Below, piece after piece: positions 47,371 to 58,118 of a stretch of 64,000 bases of DNA. The notes under the pieces are model-generated. The model was not told the DNA's origin and searched no databases. It saw only the letters and a program-made list of their open reading frames with translations. The translations under genes and the position numbers were made by a program. How positions within the stretch are numbered: the first letter of the stretch is position 1; each line of letters starts with the position of its first letter. The DNA is from Ophiodon elongatus (Eukaryota > Chordata > Actinopteri > Perciformes > Hexagrammidae), in contig JACSYO010000548.1 of assembly GCA_016806645.1 (NCBI GenBank), forward strand, positions 372,001-436,000, read 5' to 3'.

Positions 47371-47760
47371 GGCGCCAAAGGGACTCACTTACAGGACCTC
47401 AGTAATTGACCACCCACAGAATACCAGAGAGATTGGATCAAAGTTCAATTCACGTAGATTTATTTGCAATGCACAGATTACAAATAACTCGAGTTGGGGT
47501 CCGGAAGTACAACCCACGAACATTCAGATTGACATAGTTTTTATAATGACACATTCTGATTAAGGTTCATCCCCCGGTCCCACCCCTTAACCCCGCCCCC
47601 TGCGGCCATTTTGACCTCGTATCAGGTGACCTCATACCTCACGCACTCCATTTTACCCAGTTGACGCCGTTTCAATACCGAAACTGATTTTTTCACTGTC
47701 TGCCTCATGTTTATTTTTCCATGCCATAATATTCCCCTGCTACTAGCCATGATATCCACA
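47371..47760 (-). mobile_element. LTR-like segment with possible primer-binding site
   Basis: On the minus strand a TATAAAAA box (47538-47545) is followed about 75 nt later by AATAAA (47459-47464), and after about 80 more bases by TGGCGCC (47371-47377), the first bases of a common tRNA primer-binding site. Upstream is a purine-rich AGCAGGGGAA (about 47740). This order fits U3-R-U5-PBS of an LTR element. Ends and target duplication are not clear and no internal coding remains, so the call is tentative. Confidence 0.35.
47594..47606 (-). promoter_or_regulatory. CTCF-like motif, reverse
   Basis: On the minus strand GCCGCAGGGGGCG matches the 13-bp CTCF core at 11 positions. It lies within the LTR-like segment and points opposite to the site at 35354. 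Confidence 0.35.
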
Positions 47761-50700
47761 ACAGCTGAGCCTAAGGCGCCAACTTATCGTGACCTCGTCG
47801 TCTTCTGCCTTCACTGGGCTCTCTTCTCTGTACCTTATCTCCTGAGTCTGTCTACCCCCCCCCGATTTCTATGGGCCTGCTTACAGATCTGGTTCATGTA
47901 TGTAAGTTATAATATTATGTCAGTGATTAACAGATACATAAAACTATGAATTGTGCTCTTAATAACCCTAATATGTGTTAATGCAGCTTCATAGTTTTCC
48001 ACTATTTATTAAGCATAAACATAAAATATTTTCCTTCCACACTGATGTCACAGAAACATGAGAAATGACACGACCTCTTAACAGCGCATTACATGGTGTT
48101 GGCATGTAATGTGTTAAAAGTACGTGTCGTCACCCTGGAAACCATGATAATGGAAAGTCAATGAGGATCCTTTGCCGTAATGGAGATACAAATTAAATCC
48201 ATGTTAATTTGCAACTATCAAATCTATAGCATGGCTCTAGATTCATATGACAGACATATATGATAACTGATCTTATCTTATTTGTCTGTACTAAACAACG
48301 CAGTATTAAATATAGCACATTTATGGTCATAGCATCAGAGCAAATAAGAAACTGTACTATAATTTTAAAGAAACTGGTTTTATCTGTTCCACAATGACGA
48401 GGAAGAAACTGAGTGTCTCTCAAACCAATAAATATTACATGCTGTGTGCTTACCTCCTCCTCAAAAAAACATCAAATCCCAAGCATGTATAATTGTGTCC
48501 TGGAGGTCATGGCAGTTTTAAAATAAAAGCAAATAAAGCAAATCCCCACTGCACTTCTCAGGGAGCTGAACACTTCTATGCTTATTTTCTAATTCATATT
48601 TTTTACCCCTGTCACATTATACAAAGAAAATACCAATAATTTTATGTAATTCAAATAATTTCAGTTCCAAGTTCTGACATTTTGTTGAAGCACAAATGTA
48701 AGCAGAAACAAGCTGAAGGCCACAGGGTCATGTGAACCACCTCTCAGAAAGGTCCACCAGCTCAGATCACTAGAGGACCTACCTTCAACCTCCTTCTGTA
48801 TTTTGGCCTGTTATTTTTCTCCAGCCAGCTGTCACAGTGCAGTGAACGTATGTGTGCCACTATTGTTAACAAAAAATTGCATGTTAGCATTATTAGCAAC
48901 ACTTTGTTGAACCTATAACTCAAACAGCTCTGCATGCTATGATGGGCACAAGAGTGACACCATTTAATTGCATTGCAATTTGACTTACTGAGGTAGTCAA
49001 GGTGGAAACAAGCATGGTTTCAGAGTTGTCAGTGATGACAAATCCAGCAGTTACATTTTGTTTTTGAGTCCTGTATGCCTGCTCTCTCCGTGCTGTCTGA
49101 GTATGAGGACAGCAGTACGTTTATTGTTTTGGCTCTTTCCTCCAGTACATTGGATTTCAAATGAGAACATTTGGAACTTATGCCAACAACATTCACCTAA
49201 GGTAGTCCATTAAGGTGAATGATAATTACTTTGCCATTGGCAAAAGGAGTGATGTAGCTTAGAAAAAATAAGTTAATCAAGAAGGTTATGGAAAATGTGA
49301 ACTCTAGTAGTAAGTGAGTCGAAGTTTGGAAATAATTGAAAGGGTTAGTTAAGATTTTGTCAATAAAGTCGTGTGGCTTTGAAGAGAGCGATATAATAGT
49401 TCCAGTTCCCCGTCGGATATGACGGTGACAACAGGAAAACATATAAAAATTAATATCAGGTTAAGTGTATGTTATATATAGACTACTTTCACTGCTTTAC
49501 CTTGTCATCAGACAGCCCTCTCCACAGGGAACTGAAAGGTTGAATTGCTCTATTCAATATTCAAAGCCACGACACTCCAATGAGAAAAACAATAATTGTA
49601 CCTCGAAGAATACAGGTGTTTCTGCTCTACTGCTGCATCGATGGGTTACTTTGTTTGTGCTATTGTGTGACTTCTGGATCCAAAGATGGCATCTAAACAG
49701 CAGTACATTGCTTAGCTTCCGTCTGCTTGAACTCGGTGTGTACTGAGTGCCACCTGTGTTACTGTCGGTAATACACACTATGGATAGGGATATATACGTG
49801 AACAATGTCAGCATTCAGAAAACTATGCCACGTCATGTAGGAAAATGTTTTTTGAAAGGCTTGGGAAAATCGCATGTTTGAGTGTTTGGATTTGAACAAC
49901 ACTGGTAAGCTACACATGTAAAAACATACAGCAACAACAAATAATATATATTAATATACATCGACAACAACAAAAATGTACCTATCCTTTAAATATATTG
50001 AATTGCATGATTGTAAATAATATTTCCTATGAAATAGTATAGACATGCTTCCAAAAAACTCTGAAGTAACCAACCAACCATCAGTTGTGATAGCGGTATT
50101 AAAAAAAGTAAATGTGACAGACCACACACTGTTTTTACTTAACTATATTAATGTTAACCTGACCTGAATAATCAAAAGTCAGTCTTTTCCCAATAAGCCA
50201 TAATATGATTTACATTCCTGATCCACATTTCCTGAGATCCACAGTTAAATAGGACAGCTAATTACTACAGATTCACAGTTGTTAATTTAATTGGTCATTG
50301 TGACCTAACCTCCATGTTTGTTCCCTCTCTCGTAGTGGTCTCAGACCTTTTGCATTTAATTTAATCTTTCAAACAGTCTGCGTTGCCTACCATAAGCTGA
50401 AAGCCACAGACTTCACCTTAAGCTTTGTGAGGAATCTCCCTTTGACAGTAGATATCTGTTTGTATTAATTTCCTTGGATATTGTCTTTTGCTTTTATACT
50501 CTAATACTGACTGATTCCGTCTGGGTCCTACTGTCTAGTTTATTTTGCCAGGCTTTCAGTGAAAATTCCCCCACCTATTTTAACTCCTCAATTCCCCTCA
50601 ATTACTAGACCTTTAGTTATTCCTGTTATCTATTTGAAACCCCGTTTTAAAAGGTCAAAGTAGAAAATATTAAAGCATATCCTCGGTTAGATCATTCCAC

Positions 50701-51126
50701 ATGGGCTATTAAATGGGTCCGTTAGAAAGCAGAACACAGTGACAGAAAGATGAAAACCAGGTCTCTTTTGAAATTTTCCTAAGATCTTTTATTCATTCAT
50801 CAAACGTCTCTTGGTTGGGGGACAGAAGTGACTTATTTTAAATTCTAATTTGGATGAAAAAAAGACTTAACATATACATTTTTCTGTGTCAGAATTTGGA
50901 ATGGAATATCACACAGTGTTCCTACAGAGGTCATAAAGTACAGTCTGATGTATGTAGACATGCGCTCCAGGTCCTGAGCTATGACATCTGTAGAGGTTTG
51001 GAGGTCCATGTGATTAATTCTAGACAGTTGTGTGTTGTGTCAGGCATATTATTTGGTACAACCTTGTTTTTTTTTTTAACTCCTCATACTGTTGGTGAAC
51101 TGCCAGGGAGAGGCAGAGATTGTTTG
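47761..51126. other. Non-coding stretch
   Basis: Unique AT-rich sequence except for the hairpin at 48067-48128. The part at 50270-50450 is balanced in composition, with TTAATTTAATTGG and TTTGCATTTAATTTAATC words, and reads like conserved regulatory DNA. No exon seen. Confidence 0.45.
48067..48128. other. 62-nt hairpin, miRNA-precursor sized
   Basis: The arm GACACG...TTAACA...CATTACATG (48067-48095) faces CATGTAATGTGTTAA...CGTGTC (48103-48128) across a 7-nt loop. The inner nine bases pair perfectly; a three-base bulge and a few mismatches follow, then six more perfect pairs. The geometry fits a small pre-miRNA or a short palindromic MITE. I recognise no mature miRNA in it. Confidence 0.5.
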
Positions 51127-51140
51127 GTAGCCATGGTAAC
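51127..51140. promoter_or_regulatory. RFX X-box-like palindrome
   Basis: GTAGCCATGGTAAC matches the X-box consensus with one deviation at position 3. Confidence 0.35.
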
Positions 51141-51304
51141 ATAATACAGAGGAGGGCAGGAATTCCCCCTGACCAATGGGAACGTGTTGGTCTTTCGTCT
51201 TACTCCTTGTCTTTTGGTAATTCCTCATTCAAAATTAAGTTATATTATAATAGAAGACACCATTCATCCTGTACCTGAGTTCCAGTCTTGATTTACAATG
51301 CTTA

Positions 51305-51835
51305 TATTTAGTTTAGTTTATTTGACAGGAGGAAGAGTGCAAATTAATAAATTCACATGTTATGAAAATAAAATGAAACATAGAACTAGCCAAAAGGGTT
51401 ATTTCACATCTGTGATCCATGGCCATGGTGTTACAAAAGGCTTATTAAAATACATCAGAGCATAAACTAGAACAGAGTGTGCAGTTTAAAGGTTGAAAAA
51501 AGGACAACCCGTTTTTAAAAGCACCAGAAGAAGTAGTGACATTTGGACAACATTGCAAACAAGAATGACATTTAGCTCTGCAGCAGCAAAAAGAGAGTTT
51601 AGTGCCGACATGTGTATGCATTAATCATCCATTGTTTTAATTGGTTGCTGAAAGAAGTTTTTAGCTGTCTGATGTGAATTGGAATTATATTCCAATAATT
51701 AATTATTTCTCTGAGCTCTTTGTGACACCCAAGAGATACATTAACACATAAAAAGGAGTAAATTGCTTCATAAACATGAACTACAAGTATGAAAGAAACA
51801 GATGCGGGTTTGCACAAACACAAGACTCTGTTGGT
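51305..51835 (-). mobile_element. LINE remnant, antisense, with ORF2 C-terminus
   Basis: Read on the minus strand, the end TTTTGTAACACC ... CACAGATG ... TTTTGGCTAG ... TTAATTTGCACT ... CAAATAAA parallels the LINE tail at 34.4-34.5 kb. Upstream, a frame at 51635-51694 reads YWNIIPIHIRQLKT then SFSNQLK, resembling the W-N-x-x-P-x-x-I-R ... F-K-x-x-L-K pattern found at the C-terminus of non-LTR retrotransposon ORF2 proteins. The copy is 5'-truncated and cannot encode a reverse transcriptase. Confidence 0.65.
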
Positions 51836-52199
51836 AGTCGTTTCTGTCAGGGTAATATTCTTAAGGTCTTATAAAAACTTTCACCATAAGTCCCTTTTTC
51901 TTTTACTTTCACATTTTACTATCCATTCCCAAATTATTCTCAGCATGTCAACCCATAGAAATAATCTTTTTTATGTAGCACTAGTCAAGCTCAAAAACAC
52001 AATCCAAATAACCACAGTCAACCTCCCACGAGCCAACACGAAAACCCTTTTGACATGCAAAAGTAATCATGTGCTCCCAGAGTCCTTGTTTTCACAGTCC
52101 ATGACTTACACCCCCCCGCCCCCACCACACACACACACACACACACACACTCGCCTGCGAAAGGAATCTGAATTCATTTAAATGACTTCGTTTAAAAGT
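51836..52199. other. Non-coding stretch with (AC)n
   Basis: Unique sequence ending in a C-rich run and an AC dinucleotide run. The 130-residue frame at 51789-52181 is chance and ends in the repeat. Confidence 0.5.
52125..52150. repeat. (AC)n microsatellite
   Basis: About 13 AC units preceded by a C-rich tract. Confidence 0.95.
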
Positions 52200-52760
52200 A
52201 CAAACACAATCAAGTTAATTAGGCGAACCGAGCAAAGTTTGGCCGCCTGTCAGGTTTTAAGTCTGTGTCATCGAGGGGAAAGATGCCTGCCGTGACATTA
52301 TAGTTCCAGCTCTAATTGGAGTGCAGCAGTTTAACTGGGGCAGATGAGAGAGGTGTCCAGGGAGCTCCGCAGGTCCACTTTAATTAATGGATAAGCAATT
52401 AATCAATCACTCATTTGTGAGGAGCAATTAAAAAACAATGCGTACATCTGATCTCAATTGCGTTATGTTGCTTCAATCATGCACTGCTCTGTTCCAGGTT
52501 TTAGCCTGCAGCCACTGTGAAAGGTCCAGCGGTACTTAAATCTATTACCATATATTTTGGTCATTTTTATTGCACGATGAGAAAACTGAGCGTTGTCACG
52601 ATTCACCATTTTCTCAGCTCCATCCCAATTTCCAAGTAATCTGTCAAATAATTTGCCTCACACCAGCAAATTAATCTTCAACGTCTATAATTATAATATC
52701 ATTAAGAGGCTGTGTATCCCTGAAAATGATGCCTAAATGATTTCATGAATCATTCCGTCC
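52200..52760. promoter_or_regulatory. Candidate conserved non-coding element / enhancer
   Basis: A unique block of even composition without simple repeats, dense in homeodomain-type cores: CTTTAATTAATGG, AAGCAATTAATCAATC, GAGCAATTAAAAAACAATG, AAATTAATC and ATAATTATAATATC. It also has a PBX-like AATCAATC word. The texture is that of developmental enhancers conserved across vertebrates. This is pattern judgement; no alignment was done. Confidence 0.35.
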
Positions 52761-53776
52761 AAGGTGTTCAGAAAAGCTGGAATGCAGAATCCACTGCATC
52801 TCTCACCAAAGAAAAGCTACGCACATTCCACACATCAACATTTTTGGGAGTCATGAGGTATCATCAATACGACAACAGGAAATGAATGCAATCATGTTGG
52901 ACTTATATTTAATAAAATCCTGTATTATACAAGTCCTTCTCAAGCAGTGTATGAATTAATTTGATGTTTCTTGCATTCTTTCAATGATTTAATAATAATT
53001 TAGTGTATTGTTATTATTTTTAATGATCAGTGAAGAAACGAGAAATCATTGACAATGGTTTGCCCTTAAAATAATGACTTGATTATTGTCACGGCCAAAT
53101 GTACCTTGAGTCTTGGTACATTGAGTCAGCTGGAGTTCAGTGAGTCAGCCTCACTCCCAAACGAGAAAAAATGGTCAAATTATTATTATTTCATGAATTC
53201 ATATTGAATGTACAATACATTGACTGAGTATATCCAGTCTCATAACTGCATACTTCAGTCAGACATATAAAGCTATAAGTCCTATAAGCAGATGCAACTT
53301 CTTTCTTTATTAATTTTTAATCTGCCTAATTGGTGTCTGTCTCATAATAAAAGTCTGAAATATTGCCCTCACTTACTGTAATTGCAGTCTTGGGCATGGC
53401 TTATGAAGAGGTGCAATTACAATAATAAGAAAGTTTACTGACGGGATCAAGTTGCTGAACTTTTTTTACCTCCTAGGCATATTTCTAAGGGCATATCATC
53501 CTTTCAGTGGCCATAAAAGCACCAGCATCGCTTTGAAGACCAAGTCATCAGGGAATGTCTGATGAAGTCGCAGAGAACTATTATAAAAGTGGCTTAACTT
53601 CAATAAGGTAAACAGTTTCTAGACAGAGTGCCCGCTTTAGGGTCAAATCAATGACTGAATGACAATACTGGGGGAGGTTTGGGACTTGCACATTTTAGGG
53701 AAGCACTGACACTGGGTCAGTCTCAGTTTTCGCACCAACGTGAGTGAGATGAAACAAAAATCAGAGGATTCTAAGT
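52761..53776. other. Non-coding stretch
   Basis: Unique sequence. A 10-bp inverted pair TGTAATTGCA (53377-53386) and TGCAATTACA (53412-53421) is present. No exon seen. Confidence 0.45.
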
Positions 53777-54552
53777 TTAAATTGGACATATAATGAAAAC
53801 CCCACTTTTTCAGTGCTTGTGCACTAACATTTGGGAACTGCATTTAGAGTGCCTACAAACCCACAAACCAAGTCAGTTTTTTGTGGGCTTCCGAGAAAAC
53901 ATGCGATTCAACAAGCCATTCAGATTTGGCTTCCCCTTCCTATAGCCCCTTTCCCACCGCCTGTTCAAGGCGGGACTGTTGCGCCGTTATTTCGCCTCGC
54001 TATTAAATATGTAGGTACGGAGGTGAAACGGGGGGGGGGAAGAGTTATTCCGCCACTGAGCCGGCCGTGAAGCCGGTCACAGAGCCAAACCAACAAACTG
54101 TGTGAAAATGGACAGCCGACACTGGGGAGCAACAAGTGTGACGTTTTGATGACGTGTCATTTTCGTGCCCCAAACATAGGGAGATCCAGAAAAACGCGAG
54201 CAGTTAGCATCTAATCTACGGCATACAAGAATGGCAGCGATTTGGGGAGGTCCGGGAGCTCGTTGTCGTTTCATTCAGTATGAAAAAGCAAAGCCGGCGC
54301 AACGGCAGATCTTCTTTACAGCTGTAGTGTGAAATCTCTGTAAGAAAGGGGCTCGTGTCACATGCAGGCTTATTAGAATATACCGCCGACGGCTCGAGAA
54401 CTACCTTTGCAAAGGTGCACCATATTTCTCTCACAAGCCAATCGGAACAGACTGGGTTTTTTAAACGTTGAAGCATGTAAACATGTTCTCGTGGAAACAA
54501 CAAATATGGGTATCAACCTGAAAACGAGCATTATACATATGTCCCCTTTTAA
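53777..54552. mobile_element. MITE with TTAA flanks and CATTATA-type inverted ends
   Basis: The left end GGACATATAATGAAAACCCC and the right end GAGCATTATACATATGTCCCC are inverted copies of each other, allowing small changes. The interior (CACTTTTTCAGTGCTTGTGC, TTCAGATTTGGC, CATGTAAACATGTTCTCG) matches a very common percomorph repeat. TTAA occurs just outside both ends (53777-53780 and 54549-54552), suggesting TTAA target duplication as in piggyBac-type elements. No transposase. Confidence 0.8.
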
Positions 54553-54589
54553 AAGTCCTCTTTTGGAGATAAATGTACCCCATACAGTA

Positions 54590-55230
54590 TAGGCCATATT
54601 TCTATGTGATTGACTTTGGCAGCTTTCCATTACATCAATCAACGCGGATGCAAAGGAAAAGAAGAGATAAGGGGAATAACCAGCCTTGGGAACATTTTCA
54701 ACTTAGAAGAACATGACTGCACATTTAAAGTGCATGATAGATCTACTCATTAATGCATCTCCACTAGATGCATATTTATGCTCAGAATGTTTTGGTCTGA
54801 TGACTGTCTTGACAGAAGAACTGCTCGCAGCTCGTGTCGACCTGTGGACCTGCAGCCCGGACATGAATATTAATGACGATAACACAAGACCACGGAGTTT
54901 CATTAATGTCATGATAGCACAAAGAATACATTCACAGCCTTGATCTACAGATTTATTCACACATGGGAGCATTTCACCAGTCTTGTGTCGAGGCAGAAAT
55001 ACGATTTCAATTGCAAACAAAACGGCAATCACCACCAACATATGTGCTTCACCGGGAGCATGTGTCTTTGCATGCGTGGACTGTTCGATGATTCATTTTG
55101 CAGCTTCATAACAGCTGCTCGTATCCACATAACATGCCCCGACTGCAGCAGCAGAGTATCACCATGAATGATGCGGCGCTGCATCTGATGGCCAGATGTC
55201 GCTGTGACGTTACACACTCCCAGAATACAC
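54590..55230. promoter_or_regulatory. Candidate conserved non-coding element / enhancer
   Basis: Unique, evenly composed block. It contains CTACTCATTAATGCATCTCC, GATGCATATTTATGCTCAG, GAATATTAATGACGATAAC and CATTAATGTCATG, dense in homeodomain and POU-like words. Open frames inside (76 and 112 codons) have no recognisable content. Judged by texture only. Confidence 0.35.
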
Positions 55231-56674
55231 ACGGGTCCTCACCTTGAACCATCCGCATCAAAAAGGTCGGCAACATCCATTTCTTTGTGCTGACTCAGTA
55301 TCGCAACTGCTACCACTCCATCACCAATGCCATTGGTGTCTTGGCTTCTGTTTCTCCCCCTCCGGACTGATGGTCCATGATGTTGAAACAAAATGAACAT
55401 CCTGCTCTTCCTCTTCTGCGTAAACAATCACTAATAATGCAGTGGCACATTATGGCTCTGCCTTCCCATTTAAAAAAATGACTTAATGGTGACACCGAGT
55501 CCCTGGATATTTACTGTTAGTATTCCCTCACTACGGTTTAGGGAATGATTTATATTAGCCCTGCAACCTGATACCATATTCACCACAAGGCACTAGAGGC
55601 AAAATAGTCCAAGTTATACCCAGAGACACTTAATTCACAAATGGTTTGAGGAGTGGTCCAAGGAAAAGAATGGGAAAAAAGAGGCAAATTCTAGAGCAGC
55701 AGATGGTGTGAAATGACTTGGGATTTTGGTGTGAAGCAACTTGAAATTTAGTGCGACAAACAAAAAAAGAATGCTGCCAAAAGCACTTGAGCTTATTTCA
55801 TGAGCATAAATGGGATAAAGTGCAATGGAGTGGCATTTTTGGGTCTTGAGATTAATGGCGAATGCAAATTTGTGATTCTGTAAGACGTCCAACTCCTGAC
55901 TGGCTGGGGCTCAGAAGTACAAACAGTCTGAATAATTTGGGTAGTAAGATAATAAGTTGCTGACACAATTTCATTCAGTCGGCCTCTCGCAGTGGTTGGA
56001 AACTTGATAAAGGATTTTAGTTCTGTGTTTTCAATTTGAGAAGAGTGAGGGAAACTTTATGTTTGGCCAAAAATAATGCCACTTGCCGGGATTAAATGCT
56101 AAAGAACGTAAAGAAAGCATTTTAGTCACGAATGTGCAGTTCTCGCTGTGTATCTCAAAATGCATAGCTGTTATTAGATTCATCGTAGATAAGATTTGTA
56201 TGCCTGTGGTTTCCAACCTGAGTGGGGGATGTTGTAAGGGGTTGCATTTTATTTTAGCACAAGAAATACAAGCATATTTAGCATTGTATGCGAGTTATGA
56301 TAATCCATATTTGAAAATGTTAAACTGTAACTGTGAAATAAATATGGTGGGATGAAAAGTACTGAATATATGCACCAAAACCTAGATATGTTTATCACAG
56401 TAAATATACTAAGTTACCCAACATGAATGCTCTACATCTTCACATGCTTGTGACCTGTGATTTCATTTTATACATATATTTTTTTTTTGTGCTCACACTG
56501 CTATCCCTCACTATCCCTATGGGGATAATGCAGTTCATCAATTAATCCAACCATTTTATAGAGTCGTTAAATAATATTAAGTTTACATTTCAACAACACA
56601 TGAAGGGGAGATGTAAACAGAGGTCTTAAGATCTGAGCACTGACTGCATGGGAAGCCCCCCTGAGCCACCACCA

Positions 56675-56699
56675 CCCCCCGACCCCCTCCCCTCTCCCC
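56675..56699 (-). other. Potential G-quadruplex (minus strand)
   Basis: Four C runs of four to six bases separated by one to three bases on plus correspond to a G-quadruplex pattern on minus. Confidence 0.5.
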
Positions 56700-57882
56700 A
56701 TCTCAATAGCCTTATCTGTGATGTGCAACTGATGAACTCCTGAAAGACTCTCTTGGTTTTGCCCGTATGGATCAACTGATGGAGGGACGGGGGGGGGGGG
56801 CTCAGCCCATTTCTGTCTCTCTGGGAGATAAGCCCCGTCTGTCAGCTTGATTGACGTATCAAAGAGGTGCAGCCTCTGCCATTGTGGGGGGACTTGACTT
56901 CTCGATAGGCTTTCCCAGCCATTCGCTGGACTAGTTTCTAATATAAACAAACCAGCCAGACAGACAGACATGCCCGCTTTGTTTGTGACCATAAAGAGGT
57001 ATTATGATGCTGCTGGATGTTTAGTACAATAAGAGCCGAGAAATGAATAGCAGACTTCAGCAAAAGCAGAAGGGGACGGTGAGGCTTGAGAATGGCCGAC
57101 GACAGAGAATTCAGGATCCAGGATACATGTCTGGAATTACTGATTGGAATGCAGGCATACAGTGTGTGCATTTTTTATTTATTTTTTTATGAAGAAAACA
57201 TGATTCAACTTATTAGTTTGAATCAAAATGTCTTTGCTTTTTTATGCCAAAGCCCACTGGCCGTCGTTTGTTTTTGTTTCACGCTCAGTGGCATTGAGAG
57301 ACGCAGCAGCCACCGACTGCAGCCTACCCAGCTGAGCAAATAAGTTGAATATAAAGCTTTGAGCGGCTCTTGAGTTCATCAATCTGAGGCATCATGTGGG
57401 AGAAATGTTGATCTGCAGAGGCTTGTTGACTTCAAAGCATCACTAGTAAATAAAAGACTGTAAATACTGACCGAGAGGCCAACTCGCAGTGAGGCAGAAC
57501 GAGTTTTTCGCAGTGAAAGAGCAAGAGCAGCTTTCTCCTTTGATACAGGGGCAGGCGGTTAGCCAAAACACCCTTATCCTCATTTCACCACTGCTCAGAT
57601 GAGGCCTCAATTATTTAGCTAGAGACCAGCCGAGAAAGCGTAAGAAGAGCTTGTGCACATTTTAGCGCTAACAGAGGGTCTGAAACTTCTCTGAGTTTTC
57701 CACGGACTTCCAAACACCTGATGGGTTTTCAAAAATGTGAGCCCGGCAGCAGGTAGTCGCATTTAAGCACGTTCACGCCCCACCAAGGAGGTTAGCCTGA
57801 CTGAAGTTGACAACAAGTGTTTCAAACCTGCTTCGACTTCCTGGTCCGTTCCTGTTTGACAATACACAGCATTACAACAAGC

Positions 57883-57902
57883 AAAAAAAAAAAAAAAAAA
57901 AA
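57883..57902 (+). repeat. A20 homopolymer
   Basis: A 20-base A run without a recognisable retroposon body before it; only about 130 bp upstream of the candidate exon. Confidence 0.95.
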
Positions 57903-58033
57903 GGTGCAAGGAAAACAAGCCATACATATTGCAGCCGTGGGCTCACACAGGGGGTTTCATACATCAAAGGCTGGAGGGCGCGGGCTGCTGAAAATCACAG
58001 AGGCTGTTTTGCATTCACCTCTCTGTCCTTCAG

Positions 58034-58118
58034 AAGCCGCGCGGCTACCGGCCCGACTGGAGAAGCCACAGAAAAGTAATTGGAAATTCAGCCCCACTCG
58101 AGGAGCCGCCATTCGCCG
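58034..58118 (+). other. Candidate 85-bp exon, unproven
   Basis: An excellent acceptor (TTCACCTCTCTGTCCTTCAG) and a strong donor (TTCGCCG|GTGAGTG) bracket 85 bp that are CpG-rich compared with the flanks. Two of three frames are open: one reads KPRGYRPDWRSHRKVIG and onward, the other AARLPARLEKPQKSNWK and onward. Neither is recognised. It could be an alternative or 5' UTR exon of a rightward gene, or an lncRNA exon. It is the most exon-like short element on the plus strand here. Confidence 0.3.

Larger units (their letters stand above)
55231..58033. other. Non-coding stretch
   Basis: No exon accepted. The 141-residue minus-strand frame at 56567-56992 is driven by C/G-rich low complexity. Part of 56200-56240 may be a decayed repeat (GTGGTTTCCAACCTGAG). 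Confidence 0.45.

Noticed and set aside
54466..54492. p53-like element GCATGTAAACATGTTC in the MITE
   Set aside because: Only one half-site fits; the other breaks the consensus, and it is repeat-derived.
56567..56992. 141-residue open frame on minus
   Set aside because: Driven by G/C-rich low-complexity DNA, with no recognisable domain.
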